Source: Cannabis sativa (taxonomy: Eukaryota; Streptophyta; Magnoliopsida; Rosales; Cannabaceae). From it: a stretch of 64,000 bases of DNA. How positions within the stretch are numbered: the first letter of the stretch is position 1; the number at the start of each line of letters is the position of its first letter. A program made the translations under genes and the position numbers. The notes under the pieces were generated by a model. That model did no database searches. It saw nothing but the letters and a program-made list of their open reading frames with translations, and was not told the origin of the DNA. Where the stretch lies: the NCBI RefSeq assembly GCF_029168945.1, contig NC_083604.1:64124211-64188210 (forward strand), in the 5' to 3' direction. Below, in pieces: positions 47,470 through 59,565 of the stretch.

Positions 47470-49390
47470 AGACTGATTTCACACGATACCCATTGCGTGT
47501 GAACAAAATCAGCAACATAGAGAGACAAACCTTTTTGGCACCTAACCAAACAATGATGTGCAACAATATGATTATGACAACATAAGACAACAACTTAGCA
47601 CAGGCAGATGCGCAACAACATGGAAACAACCCAACAACAACAAACAAGCAACAACTATCTACAGCAACAATTGGATCAACAACAGATGATACTTTTTTGC
47701 TCGATACTGGGACTGTAACATTAGAGTCAACCATACAACAACCAGAAAACAACAACAAAAAAAACTCCTCCAGTAGATGAATATTTTGACTTCACCGACT
47801 ACGCAAAGCTTGTGGTTGTAGAAAGGTACATCAACTTGAAAACAACCAAAAAGAAGAAGAAGAAGAAGTCGACAACACAGAAATGATTATTATCACTGAT
47901 AAACGATATGAAACAATAGAAAAGGCACAAATTTACAAGGAAAACGATATATTGATAAGTGTTCTATGCTACTTTGCAATCAAGAAAACATTTCAATACA
48001 AAGTAGTGAAATCTTTCACTAAAGAATACAATATTGTTTGTTTGGACTCAAACTGTAAATGGTGTTTAAAGGCTTCAAAAAATGGAAACACAGAAACATT
48101 CATAATAAGGAGTTATCAAGAAGAACACACATGTGCGGTTCCAATAAGATTTGGAGATCAACGACAAGAAACTGCAAAGTTAATATTAGATTTCATAAAA
48201 CCAAAGTTTTTGAACCTGAAAAACAAAGTGCAGTCCTGCAGATATAAATAGAGAAATGAAAGACAAATGTAGAATAATGATGAATTACATGAAAGCATGA
48301 AGTAGTAAAGAGCGAGCACGAAGCCAGCTATATAGAAATGCTAAAGAATTATACAATCTCTTGCCAAGATAGCTGTACATGCTACAAAAAATAAATCCAG
48401 GTACTAGGAAAATAGTTTTTGAAATATATTTGTTAAACTAGAAACGTTGTTTTTGTGTTGCTAATTGGTTGAATAACAGTTGCTAATTATTATTGTTACC
48501 AATAAATGACTGCTTAAATTACAGGAACAATAATTTACATAGAGAAATAAAAAGATGATAGTTTCCAATATCCGTTTGTTGCATTAAATGCTGCTATTAA
48601 AGGTTTGCCGAATTTGCAAGCCAATCATGGTTGTTGACGACACATTCCTAAAGGCCGCGTATGGAGGCACGTTGCTCAATGCCAACACACAAGATGCAGA
48701 ATTAAAAATATTTCCACTTGCATACTGTATTATTGATTCTGAGAATGATAAAGCCTGGGAGTGGTTCTTCAAAAAAATAAAAGAAGCATTCGAGGTTCGA
48801 GAAGATCAATGCCTAATCTCTGACAAACATGAAAGCATCATCAAAGTAACAAGAAAAGTGTTCTTAGAAATAACACATGACTACTGCATCTACCACCTCT
48901 TCTCAAACTTGAAAACAAAATTGTAAAAAAATGTAAAGCATTTCAGAGATCCATTCTTTCCAGCAGCAAAAGCTTACACAGAAATAGAGTTCGAATTTCA
49001 TATGAGAGAGCTAGAAAACTTGGATAAGCGCATAAGACCGAATGATCTGGGAAAAATTGGCCATAAGAAATAGTCAAGCTATCATTCAAAAAACAACATG
49101 TAAAATAATAACAATCAATTATAAAAAAGGATAATATATGATAGAGTAACTACTATTGAAAACGTTGTTTTGGTATTTTTTTTAGAGTTGCATATCAGTT
49201 AGATTAAAAATTATATTGATGATAAAATCTGTTTAAATTACAGGTACTCAACTATGACATCTAACATAGCTAAAGCACAACTCAGCAAATTTTGCAGCCA
49301 GGGAAACACCAGTCAAAACATTAATGGAGTGCTTGAGGGCACAAATGCAAGAGTGGACATACAATAATAGCAAATTTGCTTTTAATGAAT
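47470..49390 (+). pseudogene. Second MULE transposase, main part, decayed
   Basis: It continues the exon cut at 36801. It shows a MuDR-type N-terminal DNA-binding domain (about 47940-48190: ...NIVCLDSNCKWCLKAS..., FIIRSYQEEHTC), then an intron to TTACAG at about 48523. The MULE DDE core follows (48588-48926: VVDDTFLKAAYGG, CLISDKHESI, DYCIYHLFSNLK), then a second intron (acceptor about 49242) and a tail with TMTSNIA and a shifted MECLRAQMQEWTYNN. Frameshifts near 47760, 48600 and 49340, and several stops, make it inactive. The SWIM region expected after this point is absent. It represents a MULE family different from 28166-35633. Confidence 0.75.
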
Positions 49391-49539
49391 CAAGCAAATA
49401 GTTTATCACTTAACTGTAATATAAATGAAAATATTTACCAAATAAAAAGTTCCACTTAAAAATAACAAAAAAACTAATGAAAAAAATATGTATGTTTATC
49501 TAAATGTTTTGGTATAGTTATTTTCTAGTTGCTGAATAG
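49391..49539. other. Gap between convergent MULE genes
   Basis: A+T-rich, nothing recognised. Confidence 0.5.
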
Positions 49540-51596
49540 TTGTTTTTTTACTTCTCTGATGTAATTCTTCTGCACATTTTTTTGTTATGTTCCTTTTGTC
49601 CACACTTGCCACACTTGTTATATTTTTTTGTTTCCCAAGATGTCGTCATTCCTCTTTTCCTTGGCCTTCCAGATTTGATTCTTTCTTTGGGAGGCAACAC
49701 TATGACGTGTTCAAAAAATTCTGGAACCTGATTACCAGAATCACCACCAAACCCACCTGAAGACTTCAGTTTTTTTCTTAAAAAAAATTAGAAAAATTTA
49801 AACATTCACAACCATTAAACAACCAGAAATCAACAAACAAACAACATTACCATAATCTCAACTGCTTTCACACCCGACTGAACAGTAGCCTCAACATCAA
49901 TTTGAGTGGCTCCGTCATTGAAATTAACAAAATTCTTGATAATAATAAAATACAAACAAAAAAGGAAAAAAAACAAAGTTATTATTTTTTTGAAAGATTT
50001 AGAAAACCTAAAAACAACTTTAAATAAATTAAAAAATAAGAAAAAACAAACAGTAAGAAAAAAAAATATAGAACATGATTAAATGCAAACACAATAATCA
50101 ATAATATAACTATTACAAAAATATAAGAAATACATAGTAAGAGTATGAATATTAGTGGCAAATTAATACAGAAAAAAGACTCCAAAAGATAAAACAACAT
50201 AACAACAACATGAAAATACTAATCCATGAACCAAATGGAATTACAACAAAATAAAACATACAAAGTAACTAAAACCTAGTTACATTGTCTAATTATCTAC
50301 CTTCTTCTAACTATTATCGCATTCATCATCACTGCCCTTATCATCTTTTCGTTTGGACTTGGAATCTTCATTATGATCCTCATATTTTTCCTCTGCGTCA
50401 CTACCCTCCTCCTCCTCATCACCACTACCTTCATCCAAATCTACACCTTCAACATCTTCCTCTTCATTATCACCTGCTTCTTCATTGCCCTCTGAATCAA
50501 TATCTTCTTCATTATCACTGCCACCGTCATCATTGGAAGAGTCACTCCCTTTGTCCTATAACAAAAATGTAAGCAAACATCATATGAAAGAAAATAAAAA
50601 AAACTTGAAAATTACCATAAAAAAACTAGCATACCTTAGCAATAGAATCAACAAAAACAGAAGAAAACTGTGTCTGCATTGTAGCCATTTGAGCAGCAAA
50701 AGAAATAAACTGTGCAGAAACAAACTCTTTCAAATCAACCAAATCAGATAAAATCTTCTACTGGGAAGTATGTAGCAAATCAATCTTAAGTTCCAAACCA
50801 TCAACTTTTTCAGAAAAATCATTAAGCTTGACAGATATGTCACTCTCAACAACAGAAGGTTGTTCCTGAACAGGCATACTCTTGTAAGAATTGTAGTCAG
50901 TGTCAAACTTGAAACTGTTCAATTTTAAAGATTTGAACTTAGCAGAAGTGGGTTTCATATTTGATAGTTGCAACAGAAAAAACATAAAAAGAAAAATATC
51001 AATAAGAGTTACTCTTTGAAAAATAAAACAACAACAAAAAAACTAAGAATAAACGAAAAAAAAAACTGAAATACCCTGTCTTTGGAGACATAAAAAATCG
51101 TAGTCTTTAAAATTTTGAAGGTCGGCTGGCTGCTACAAGTCCACCGAATAATCCTTAGAATACTAGAAATTTCCTTTTGGTAGTACTTACTATTCATGTA
51201 TTTACAACACTTATAAAACCAAACTTGAAATACATGAGGATAACCAATCAAAGTGTAAAATACACTCGGTCTCTTTCCTAAACTCTTCGCCCTTCTAACA
51301 CTTTCAACCCAACTGTCAAGCTTACCCTTCAACAACGAAATAGTCAATTCAAAAGAACTCCGTCCCCAAGCAAATTCGTCATAGTTACCACTGTCTACAA
51401 CATCTAAAATAGACTAATGATCATTTTTATATGCTTAGTACCACTAAGCAAAAACCATTCAACAAAATAAAGAACTACCAACTTAACGGCATCCTCATTA
51501 GAATCACCTCACCTCTTTGTGGTAAAACATTCCCTAACAGATTCTTTAGTAATAGAGGTGGAGGTCAGCTAATATTTCATACAAAGACTATTAACA
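49540..51596 (-). pseudogene. DUF1985-like MULE-associated gene, 3' part
   Basis: In minus-strand order: the second half of a DUF1985-like domain (51590-51009, with VKLVVLYFVEWFLLSGTKH and GYPHVFQVWFYKC), a coiled-coil-prone segment (50985-50640), a strongly acidic Asp/Glu/Ser region (50560-50290), and a C-terminus with SGRPRKRG and a CCHC-type knuckle (KCGKCGQKEHNKKMC, 49560-49680). Several in-frame stops are present. The 5' part lies at 60986-61558 beyond the SIRE element. DUF1985 proteins are common cargo of plant MULEs and often linked to Ulp1-type proteases; no protease is seen here. Family assignment rests on my reading of motifs, not a search. Confidence 0.6.
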
Positions 51597-51601
51597 TCTT
51601 G

Positions 51602-53020
51602 TGTTAGGTCCTTTTTTGGCAATTTAGTTGTCAAAATATTTCTTAATTAATGTGCATTTTATTGAGCATTCAATTTGTTTTTATCAACTCTAGACCCTTT
51701 TTCCAGGGGGAGTTGTGTTTGGTACTTGTGTACTTATTTGGATTAAAAGTTAGCATGCTGTTTTGTTGTTTTACAATTTCGAGTGTGTTACTCAGGGGGA
51801 GTTGTTATTTGCTCTTGCTAACTTTAACTTGCAGGTACTTTATGTTAAAAATTATTTGGTTCATCTAAAGTGCCAAAGGGGGAGATTGTAAAGTCTTTTT
51901 TTTTTGGCAAGTTAGTTGACAAAATAATTTTTCCATTTATGGTAAGATTGTTGTGCATTCATATTCGATTTCTTACCTTATAAATTCGGATTGTAGTTGC
52001 CCTTTTCCTTGTTTGGAAAGATGCACTTTCAGCTGAACTTTCCTTTTTTTTTGAAAACTTCTCAAAAGAGAAGGAATTCTCTTTTGGAAAGTTGTCTTTT
52101 TTAGGGAAACTTTGATTATTGCCTTTTCCTTATTAATTTCGATTGTATCTTGATACAATTAGAATATCTAATCTGTTTTTGGCACGAATCAAGCATTGAT
52201 AGAAGATCGGACCCAATTTTAGTAAGTTTCCCGTTTCTGGGCAGATCTGCTGCGTCAGCAACCGAATCTGATGTAGCAGATCGTGTTTCTTTTGGAAAGT
52301 ATTTGTACAGCTGCTAATTCGAACTTGTGGTTGCCTCTTTGGTTTCTATGATCTATAAATAGAGCCTAGAGAGCAACCATTCGAATTACCTCTTCCATTA
52401 TTCATTTTCTACATTTATCTTTTGAGAGAAGAGAGTCTTTCTTTGTTTTGTGAGAGCCTAGTTGTTCATCTAGGTTCTAGTTGTTCTATTTCTGTTCTTA
52501 CTCTATCCTAGAGGTTGTGAAGAACTACTTGACTGAACAAGAGATTGGTCTTCGGGAGAAGACTTGATAAAGCCTTACTTCGGGAGGAAGTAAGCACTTG
52601 GTCTTCGGAGAAGACTTGTTGAAGCCTTACTTCGGGAGGAAGTAAGCACTCACACTTCAAAGACGAAGGGAGTTCGGGCTTGAAGGTGTTTCAAGAAGTC
52701 AGATTCATAAAGCGGATTACAAAGGATTGCGGCAATACGTTAGAGGGAGTCTAAACTTGTTTAAGTCAATTGTCTTTGTAATTTTGATACTTTATTAATT
52801 GATTTCATTCTCTGGGCGTGGCCCCGTGGACTAGGAGTGTTCGAGAGAACACTGATACCACGTATAAATCTCTTGTGTCAAGTTATTTATTTTTCTACAA
52901 ATATTTTATATTCTGCCTCTTCAGTTTTGCTGTAGCAGAATTACTTTCTGCTGCTGCAAACGCTTACAGTTTTTATATTTTCTTATATACAACTGACATT
53001 TGCAAAAACACGGTTTTTCA
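51602..53020 (+). repeat. 5' LTR of SIRE-type element
   Basis: 1,419 bp. It has a TATA box TATAAATA at 52354-52361 and, downstream, four short perfect hairpins (52548-52646). Its first 288 bp end with a second polypurine tract (51875-51889), a copy of the region in front of the 3' LTR. Confidence 0.95.
52354..52361 (+). promoter_or_regulatory. LTR TATA box
   Basis: TATAAATA followed about 30 bases on by an A/C-rich start-like region. Repeated in the 3' LTR at 60313-60320. Confidence 0.6.
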
Positions 53021-53021
53021 A

Positions 53022-53034
53022 TTGGTATCAGAGC
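53022..53034 (+). other. Primer-binding site (initiator tRNA-Met)
   Basis: TTGGTATCAGAGC is complementary to the 3' end of plant initiator tRNA-Met and begins one base after the 5' LTR. Confidence 0.9.
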
Positions 53035-53078
53035 GGGACACTAAACTCTTAGTGTGGTCCTATAACGTTTTTGTTAGA

Positions 53079-54692
53079 ATGTCATTTTTTGCAGAAGGAA
53101 GTTCTATTTCTAGACCACCGTTGCTTAATGACTCTAACTATCCTTATTGGAAAGTTAGAATGAGGGCCTTCATCAAATCTCAAGATGAGAAGGCGTGGAG
53201 AATGGTCCTATCAGGTTGGTCTCCTCCAGTTGAGACAGATTCTTCAGGTAATACTACTACAAAATCTGAACTGGAATGGTCTATTGAAGATGATAAACTA
53301 TCTGCATACAATAGCAAAGCCTTGCATGCTATCTTTAATGGTGTAGGTGAGGGTTACATTAAACTTATATCATCTTGTGTTTCTGCTAAGGAAGCTTGGG
53401 AGATTCTTCAAACTCAGTTTGAAGGAACTTCTGATGTGAAAAGATCTAGATTTATCATGCTTCAAACTAAATTTGATGAGCTTAGAATGTCTGATAATGA
53501 AACTTTAACTGAATTCTATGAAAAATTATCTGACATTGCTAATGAATATTTTGCTCTTGGAGAAAAGCTTGATGATTCTGTTCTTGTGAGAAAAATTGTT
53601 AGAGTTCTTCCAGAAAGGTTTGATACTAAACTTTTGGAAATGGAGGAAGCTAAAGATTTTAGCACTATGAAAGTGGAAGAATTGATGGGTTCCTTACGTA
53701 CTTTTGAATTAAATCAACAGATTAAACAAAAGGACAAACCCAAATCTATTGCTGATAAAGGTAAAAGTATTGCTTTGAAAGTTACTGATAATGAAAATTC
53801 TGATAGTGAATGTGATGATGAGATTGCTTTATTAACTAAGAATTTTCAGAAATATATGAAAAAGATGGGAAATAAAAAGAATATTTCGAAAGGTTCAAAA
53901 GGTAATACTTTCATTAAACCATCTGTCTCTAACAAAAAGGGAATTCAGTGCAGGGAATGTGAAGGTTTTGGGCATATTCAAGCTGAGTGTGCAAACACTT
54001 TGAAAAAGAATAAGAAAAGTTTCAATGTCACTTGGAGTGATGATGAAACCGAAAGTGATGAAGATATTGCTGAAAATGTTGCCCTAACTTCTGTTATGAC
54101 TAATGTGTTGTGTGATTCACAGGTGAAAGCTAAATTGGTATGTCTGAATAATACCACCAAACAAGAGGAATCAGATTCAGATGAGTCTGAAATCTGTTAA
54201 GAATCTCTTGCTGAATCATACAAAGTCATGTATGAAAAATGGATTCAGGTTGCTTCTGAAAATAGAGAGTTGAATAAATTGAATAAAAAATTGTCTCATC
54301 GGATTGAAATGTGTAATTTGAAAATAAAAGAATATGAGACAAGTTTTTGTGATAAAGATGAAAAAATCTCTCTATTAAAGAAGGAACTTGAAAACTTTAA
54401 GAAAAATGTTCAAATGCTTAATCCTGGATCTTCTATTTTTGAAAAAGCTCAGAATGCAGGTCAGAGAGGTTTCGCAGGCCTTGGTTCTAATGGAATGGAA
54501 AGTTCTAGAGTCACGAAGTTTGTAAAATCTAGTGTTTCAACAAATCACCTTGAGGCTACAAACTCTGCCGTAACAGTTTCACAGCCTGTCGGTAAAGAAG
54601 AATGTCTTCTGATGCTGCAAAATCTCCAGGATTTCGAAAAGGGTAAGATCTCAGGTAAAAAGATTTGTTCCCATTTGTCATTTTTGTGGTAG
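53079..54692 (+). pseudogene. copia gag, interrupted
   Basis: The likely start is the ATG at 53079 (MSFFAEGSSISRPP), just after the primer site; an ATG in the same frame inside the LTR is not credible as a start. A UBN2-type copia Gag domain follows (NYPYWKVRMRAF, then ...KEAWEILQTQFEG...), then a Lys/acidic linker and a CCHC knuckle CRECEGFGHIQAEC (53949-53990). TAA at 54198 interrupts the frame, but the same frame continues with a Leu/Lys/Glu-rich coiled coil to 54692. A frameshift just before 54676 joins it to pol. Gag forms the cytoplasmic particle that packages element RNA. Confidence 0.88.
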
Positions 54693-57600
54693 AAAAGGAC
54701 ATATCAGACCTAAATGTTTCACGTTGAACAATCTGTTTAAAACAAATTATTTTGATAATATGAAAAAATCTCAAAAGAAACATAAAAGTTTGAAACAAAT
54801 ATGGGTGAAAAAGAAGTGTCTAGCTGGTTTTTCTGATAAAACTGCTGTATCTCAAATGTGGTATTTTGACAGTGGTTGCTCTAGACATATGACAGGTGAC
54901 AAGGATTTTTTGACTAACATTCGGCCTATGCAATGTGGAGAGTCACTTTTGGTAATGGCCTATCTGGAAAAGTTGTTGGTATGGGAACTCTAAATTTTGA
55001 AGGGTTACCTAGACTGAAAAATGTGATGTTAGTTGAAGGACTGAGGGCTAATTTACTTAGCATCAGTCAAATCTGTGATCAAGGGTTTACTGTTTCTGTT
55101 GATAGTGATCATTGTTATGTTCTGAATGATGACAATGAATGTATCTTGGAAGGATTTCGATCCAATGATAACTGTTACACTCTAACCCCTGTGTTTACTT
55201 GTCACTCAGCTATCAACAACACCACAGATTTGTGGCATGCCAAGCTTGGGCATATTAATTTTAAAAACCTGAAAAAATTGTCAAATGCAGGTATTGTTCG
55301 AGGCCTTCCCAAGCTTGGTAAGGAAAGTGATGGTAAGTGTGAACCATGTCAACTTGGGAAGCAATTAAAAATCACTCACAAGCCTGTGTCTGATATGGAT
55401 ACCTCAAAGGTATTGGAATTGCTTCACATGGATCTTATGGGTCCAATCCAAGTTGAAAGTTTGAATGGTAAACGATATATCTTTGTGTGTGTTGATGATT
55501 TCTCTCGTTTTACTTGGGTAGATTTCTTAAGAGAAAAATCTGACACTTTTGATGCCTTTAAAACTCTTTGTTTGAGATTAAGAGTTGAGAAAGGTTGTAA
55601 TATTGGGAAAATTGTTCGAATTCGAAGTGATCATGGTAAGGAGTTTGAAAATTCTGTGTATGATGATTTTTGCAAGTCTACAGGTATAACTCATTAATTT
55701 TCAGCCCCCAAAACTCCTCAACAAAATGGAGTTGTTGAGAGGAAGAATCGAACTTTGCAGGAAATGGCAAGAGTGATGTTAAATAGCAAGAAGTTGACAA
55801 AGCGCTTATGGGCTGAAGCTATTAACACAGCTTGCTACATAATAAACAGTGTTTATTCGTCCAGGTACCTCAAAAACATCTTATGAAATCTAGAAAGGTA
55901 AGCGCCCCAATGTAAGTCATTTTCATGTTTTTGGATGTGTGTGTTATGTCTATAGAGATCGTGAGCATATTGGTAAATTTGATGCTAAAAGTGATGTTGG
56001 TGTATTTATTGGATATTCCTTAAACAGTAGAGCTTATCGTGTTTATAACATGAGAACTCAAACTGTTTTGGAATCAGCTAATGTGGTTGTTGATGATTTT
56101 AGAGATTTTTCAGAGTTTTCCACAGAAGCCAAGATAGATAGTCTCATGGATACTCCTCCGTGTTGTAACAACAGATCCCGATGCAAGAGAACCCATTGCC
56201 GATGCCGCAAATGACGAATCCGTCGCAGCAACTGAAACTGGAGAACCAGAACCGTCTATCTTGACTCATCCAAACATCATCACTGACTCTATTCAGAAAG
56301 AACCAAGCACCAGAGTCAAACTGAATCATCCAAAAGATCTCATCCTTGGAAATCTTGAAGAAAGCATGGTAACTCGCAGAAGGTATATTAATTTAATCAG
56401 CTTTCTTTGCTTTGTTTCTCAATATGAACCGAAAAATGTGAAGGAAGCCATGACCTTTGAGGAATGGCTCAATGCAATGCAAGAGGAACTCAACCAATTT
56501 GTTCGCAACAAGGTATGGATTTTGGTCCGAAGACCAAAAGGTATAAATGTTATTGGAACAAAGTGGTTGTTTAAAAATAAAAGTGATGAGTTCGGTACAA
56601 TTGTGAGAAACAAGGCTCGTTTGGTGGCACAAGGATACACACAGGTAGAAGGTATTGATTTTGATGAAACTTTTGCTCCTGTTGCAAGATTAGAATCAAT
56701 TCGTTTACTTTTGTGTATTGCTTGTATTATGAATATTAAATTGTTTCAAATGGATGTGAAATCTGCCTACCTAAATGGAATTTTGAATGAGGACGTTTAT
56801 GTTGAGCAACCAAAAGGATTCGAAGATCCTCAATTTCCAGACCATGTATACAAACTTGAAAAAGCTTTGTATGGTTTGAAACAAGCTCCTCGAGCTTGGT
56901 ATGAAAGGTTGACTCAATTTTTACTTTCTCATGGCTATCACAGAGGTAGTGTGGATAAAACTCTTTTCATCAAACGTATAAAATCTGATTTTATCATTGC
57001 TCAAATTTATGTTGATGATATAGTTTTTGGTTCTACATCTAACCACGAAGTGCAGGTATTTGTTGATCAAATGAAAAGTGAATTTGAAATGAGCATGGTT
57101 GGTGAGCTTAATTTCTTTCTGGGTCTTCAAGTGAGACAAATGGAAGGAGGTACATTTGTATCTCAAAGCAAGTATGCTAAGAACCTTGTCAAGAAATTTG
57201 GCCTTGAATCGGCTAAGCAGGTAAGTACTCCTATGAGCACCACAATGAAATTAACAAAAGATGAGAATGGAGTAAAGGTAGACACTACACTCTATCGTAG
57301 CATGATTGGAAGTCTTTTGTATTTAACTGCTAGTCGTCCTGATATCTGTTACAGTGTGGGAGTGTGTGCTAGATATCAAAGTAATCCTATGGAATCTCAT
57401 GTATCGAGTTTGTAAAAAGGATTATTAGATATGTTAATAGCACCCCTGATTATGGAATTTGGTACTCGAAAGATACCAATTCAAATCTTGCTTGTTTTAG
57501 TGATGCAGATTGGGCAGGAAATGCTGATGATCGAAAGAGGACAAGTGGAGGGTGTTTCTTTCTTGGGAATAATCTAGTATCTTGGCATAGCAAAAAACAG

Positions 57601-57951
57601 AATTCCATCTCCTTGTCCACTGCCGAAGCTGAGTACATAGCTGCTGGCAGTTGTTGTACTCAACTATTGTGGTTGAAACAAATGTTGATTGATTATGGGT
57701 TTGAATAAGGTGTTTTGACTATTTTTTGTGATAATACTAGTGCCATAAATATTTCCAAAAATCCTGTTCAACATTCTAGAACAAAGCACATTGATATTAG
57801 ACATCACTTTATCAGGGAACTTGTTGAAAATAAATCATTGCAATTAGAATATGTTGATACTGAAAAACAATTAGCTGATATTTTCACAAAGGCCCTAGAT
57901 GCAAGTCGCTTTGACTCCCTCAGAAAGTCTTTGGGAGTTTGCATTGTTTAA
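54676..57951 (+). pseudogene. copia pol (PR-INT-RT-RNaseH), multiply broken
   Basis: In order: a second zinc knuckle (CHFCGRKGHIRPKC, 54676-54717); aspartic protease (WYFDSGCSRHMTG, 54859 on); GAG-pre-integrase HHCC (LWHAKLGHINF...CEPCQLGKQ); integrase acidic residues at 55431 (HMDLMGP), 55629 (IRSDHGKEF) and 55737 (QNGVVERKNR); reverse transcriptase 56420-57300 with YVDD at 57008-57019; RNase H 57418-57951 (FSDADWAG, STAEAEY). Breaks include frameshifts near 54940, 55870, 56140 and 57410, TAA at 55695, TAG near 55900 and TAA at 57705. The domain order is copia. The reverse transcriptase segment alone is still a long open frame. Confidence 0.92.
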
Positions 57952-59565
57952 TTTTATCATGTTCATAATTGTTGTACAATAGTGTTATGTGATTCTTCTC
58001 TAGCTTTTAATCTCCTATCATTGTATTTTGACAAATCATGTTTATGCTTTTGGATTATAATCAGTTAGGATCTCATTCTGATCATACTTTGTGATGTTGT
58101 GTTAAAAGGTTCATGTTACTCTTTATTTGTGTCTAGGATTAAATAATGTACTTATACAGAGTTGAGCAATTTTTGTTTCAGTCTTGTCAGGCCCCTTGCT
58201 GGAATAGAGCTACCCATACTGAGGTGTGAAAGCCATCTGTTGAGTAAGCTGGAACATTGTAATTAGCAACTATGATGAGGATGCACTACCATAGAAAAGG
58301 GCTACCTTCAGTATGGTGTGAAAGCATCCAGTTGCGGGATCAAATTGAAAAAGGCAAAAAAGAAAAATCTTGCCAAGGACAATGATCCTATTTTCACTGC
58401 ACACACTTATGTCTGACAAGTGTGTTCAAATTTGTAAGTCTCCTCTATTAAAATTAAATTGATAATCCTGGTTCACAATTTTTAGTAACATGCATATCTT
58501 TTTCCTTAACATCAATTAAGTATGATTTGTCCCTGAGATACTGATTAGTTATTTTCTTTAAAAGCATAACATGTATTGTATTTTGTCAATTGTCAATGAT
58601 ATTTGATTTCTTTGCTTGATTCGAATCACATATATCTATTGTACACATTCTATTTTATTTTCGGTTTTAATATCAAAAATAAAAAATAAAAAAAAAGGAG
58701 GGAGGCGTGTGACTTGCTTCATGGGTTAAGGAAACCTTGTGCCTAAATGGTAAGTATCAACATTCATTCTTCTTTGATTTATTTTTGATATGTTTCCATT
58801 TAAAGATTGATCTTTTATATGGTAATGTGTCTTTAATCTTGAAAGATTGACTTATTTTTGGAAATATTGTTGGTAATTCTAGTTTCCTTTTATTTTATTT
58901 TTTTAAAAAAAGGGAAAGAAGTTGCAAGGAGTGGGCAGTTTCCTTTTGTAATCTGGGCTGGTGGTTTCTCAAATATGTTGAAATTGGTTTCCTTTTTGCT
59001 AAACTCTCCCATGTTTATTTCAACCAATTTTTGTCATTCACTCTCACCACCTACCCGATTCTATTTCTTTGTCTCTCTTGCTTGTTTGCTGTTCATTGTC
59101 TCTTTCAGATCAAAATGGTGAGAACAAAGAACCTAGGGCATCCCAAAAAGGAAAATGGTGGAATCTAAACAAGCCCCCTCAAATGCTCTTCTTGCTGCTC
59201 CAATCGTCTTGCTGCCATGGAGGAGGTTCAGCAAGAGATGTCCAAGCAGTTGTCCTCATTGATCAAGCTTTATGGGGCATAAGTTTTCTTTCTTTTTGTT
59301 TTTGTTGGACATATTTCTATATTTTCATCTCTTTCTGTCTTTGGCCCTTATAGATAAACAAAAAGGGGGAGTAATTGTATACTCAACTGTCTAGGGGGAG
59401 TTGAGGTTTGTGTTTGTGTTCGTCTTTGGTCAAAGTTAGCGTTTTATTTTGGTTTAATGTTGTGCTTCTCAAGGAGAGTTTTTATGTTTGTTTCGCTAAC
59501 TTTATTTTGTAGGTGTTTGTTAATTAATAATATTTTGATTATCTAAAGTGCCAAAGGGGGAGATT
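57952..59565 (+). other. Long 3' untranslated region of SIRE-type element
   Basis: No intact gene. Near 59115 an ATGGTGAGAACAAAG opens a short frame in the place where SIRE-type elements keep an envelope-like ORF; it is soon closed and may be a remnant. From 59354 to 59565 there are three GGGGGAG-type purine tracts; the last (AAAGGGGGAGA) abuts the 3' LTR. Confidence 0.6.

Noticed and set aside
50285..50572. His/Pro/Tyr-rich open frame on the plus strand
   Set aside because: It is the antisense of the acidic Asp/Glu/Ser region of the minus-strand DUF1985-like gene.
52818..53078. Extended N-terminus of the SIRE gag
   Set aside because: The open frame crosses the LTR end and primer-binding site; the same LTR text recurs in the 3' LTR without gag. 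The ATG at 53079 is the credible start.
53079..57951. Endogenous pararetrovirus or other integrated virus
   Set aside because: Domain order (integrase before reverse transcriptase), tRNA-Met primer site, two LTRs and a 5-bp target duplication identify a Ty1/copia retrotransposon.
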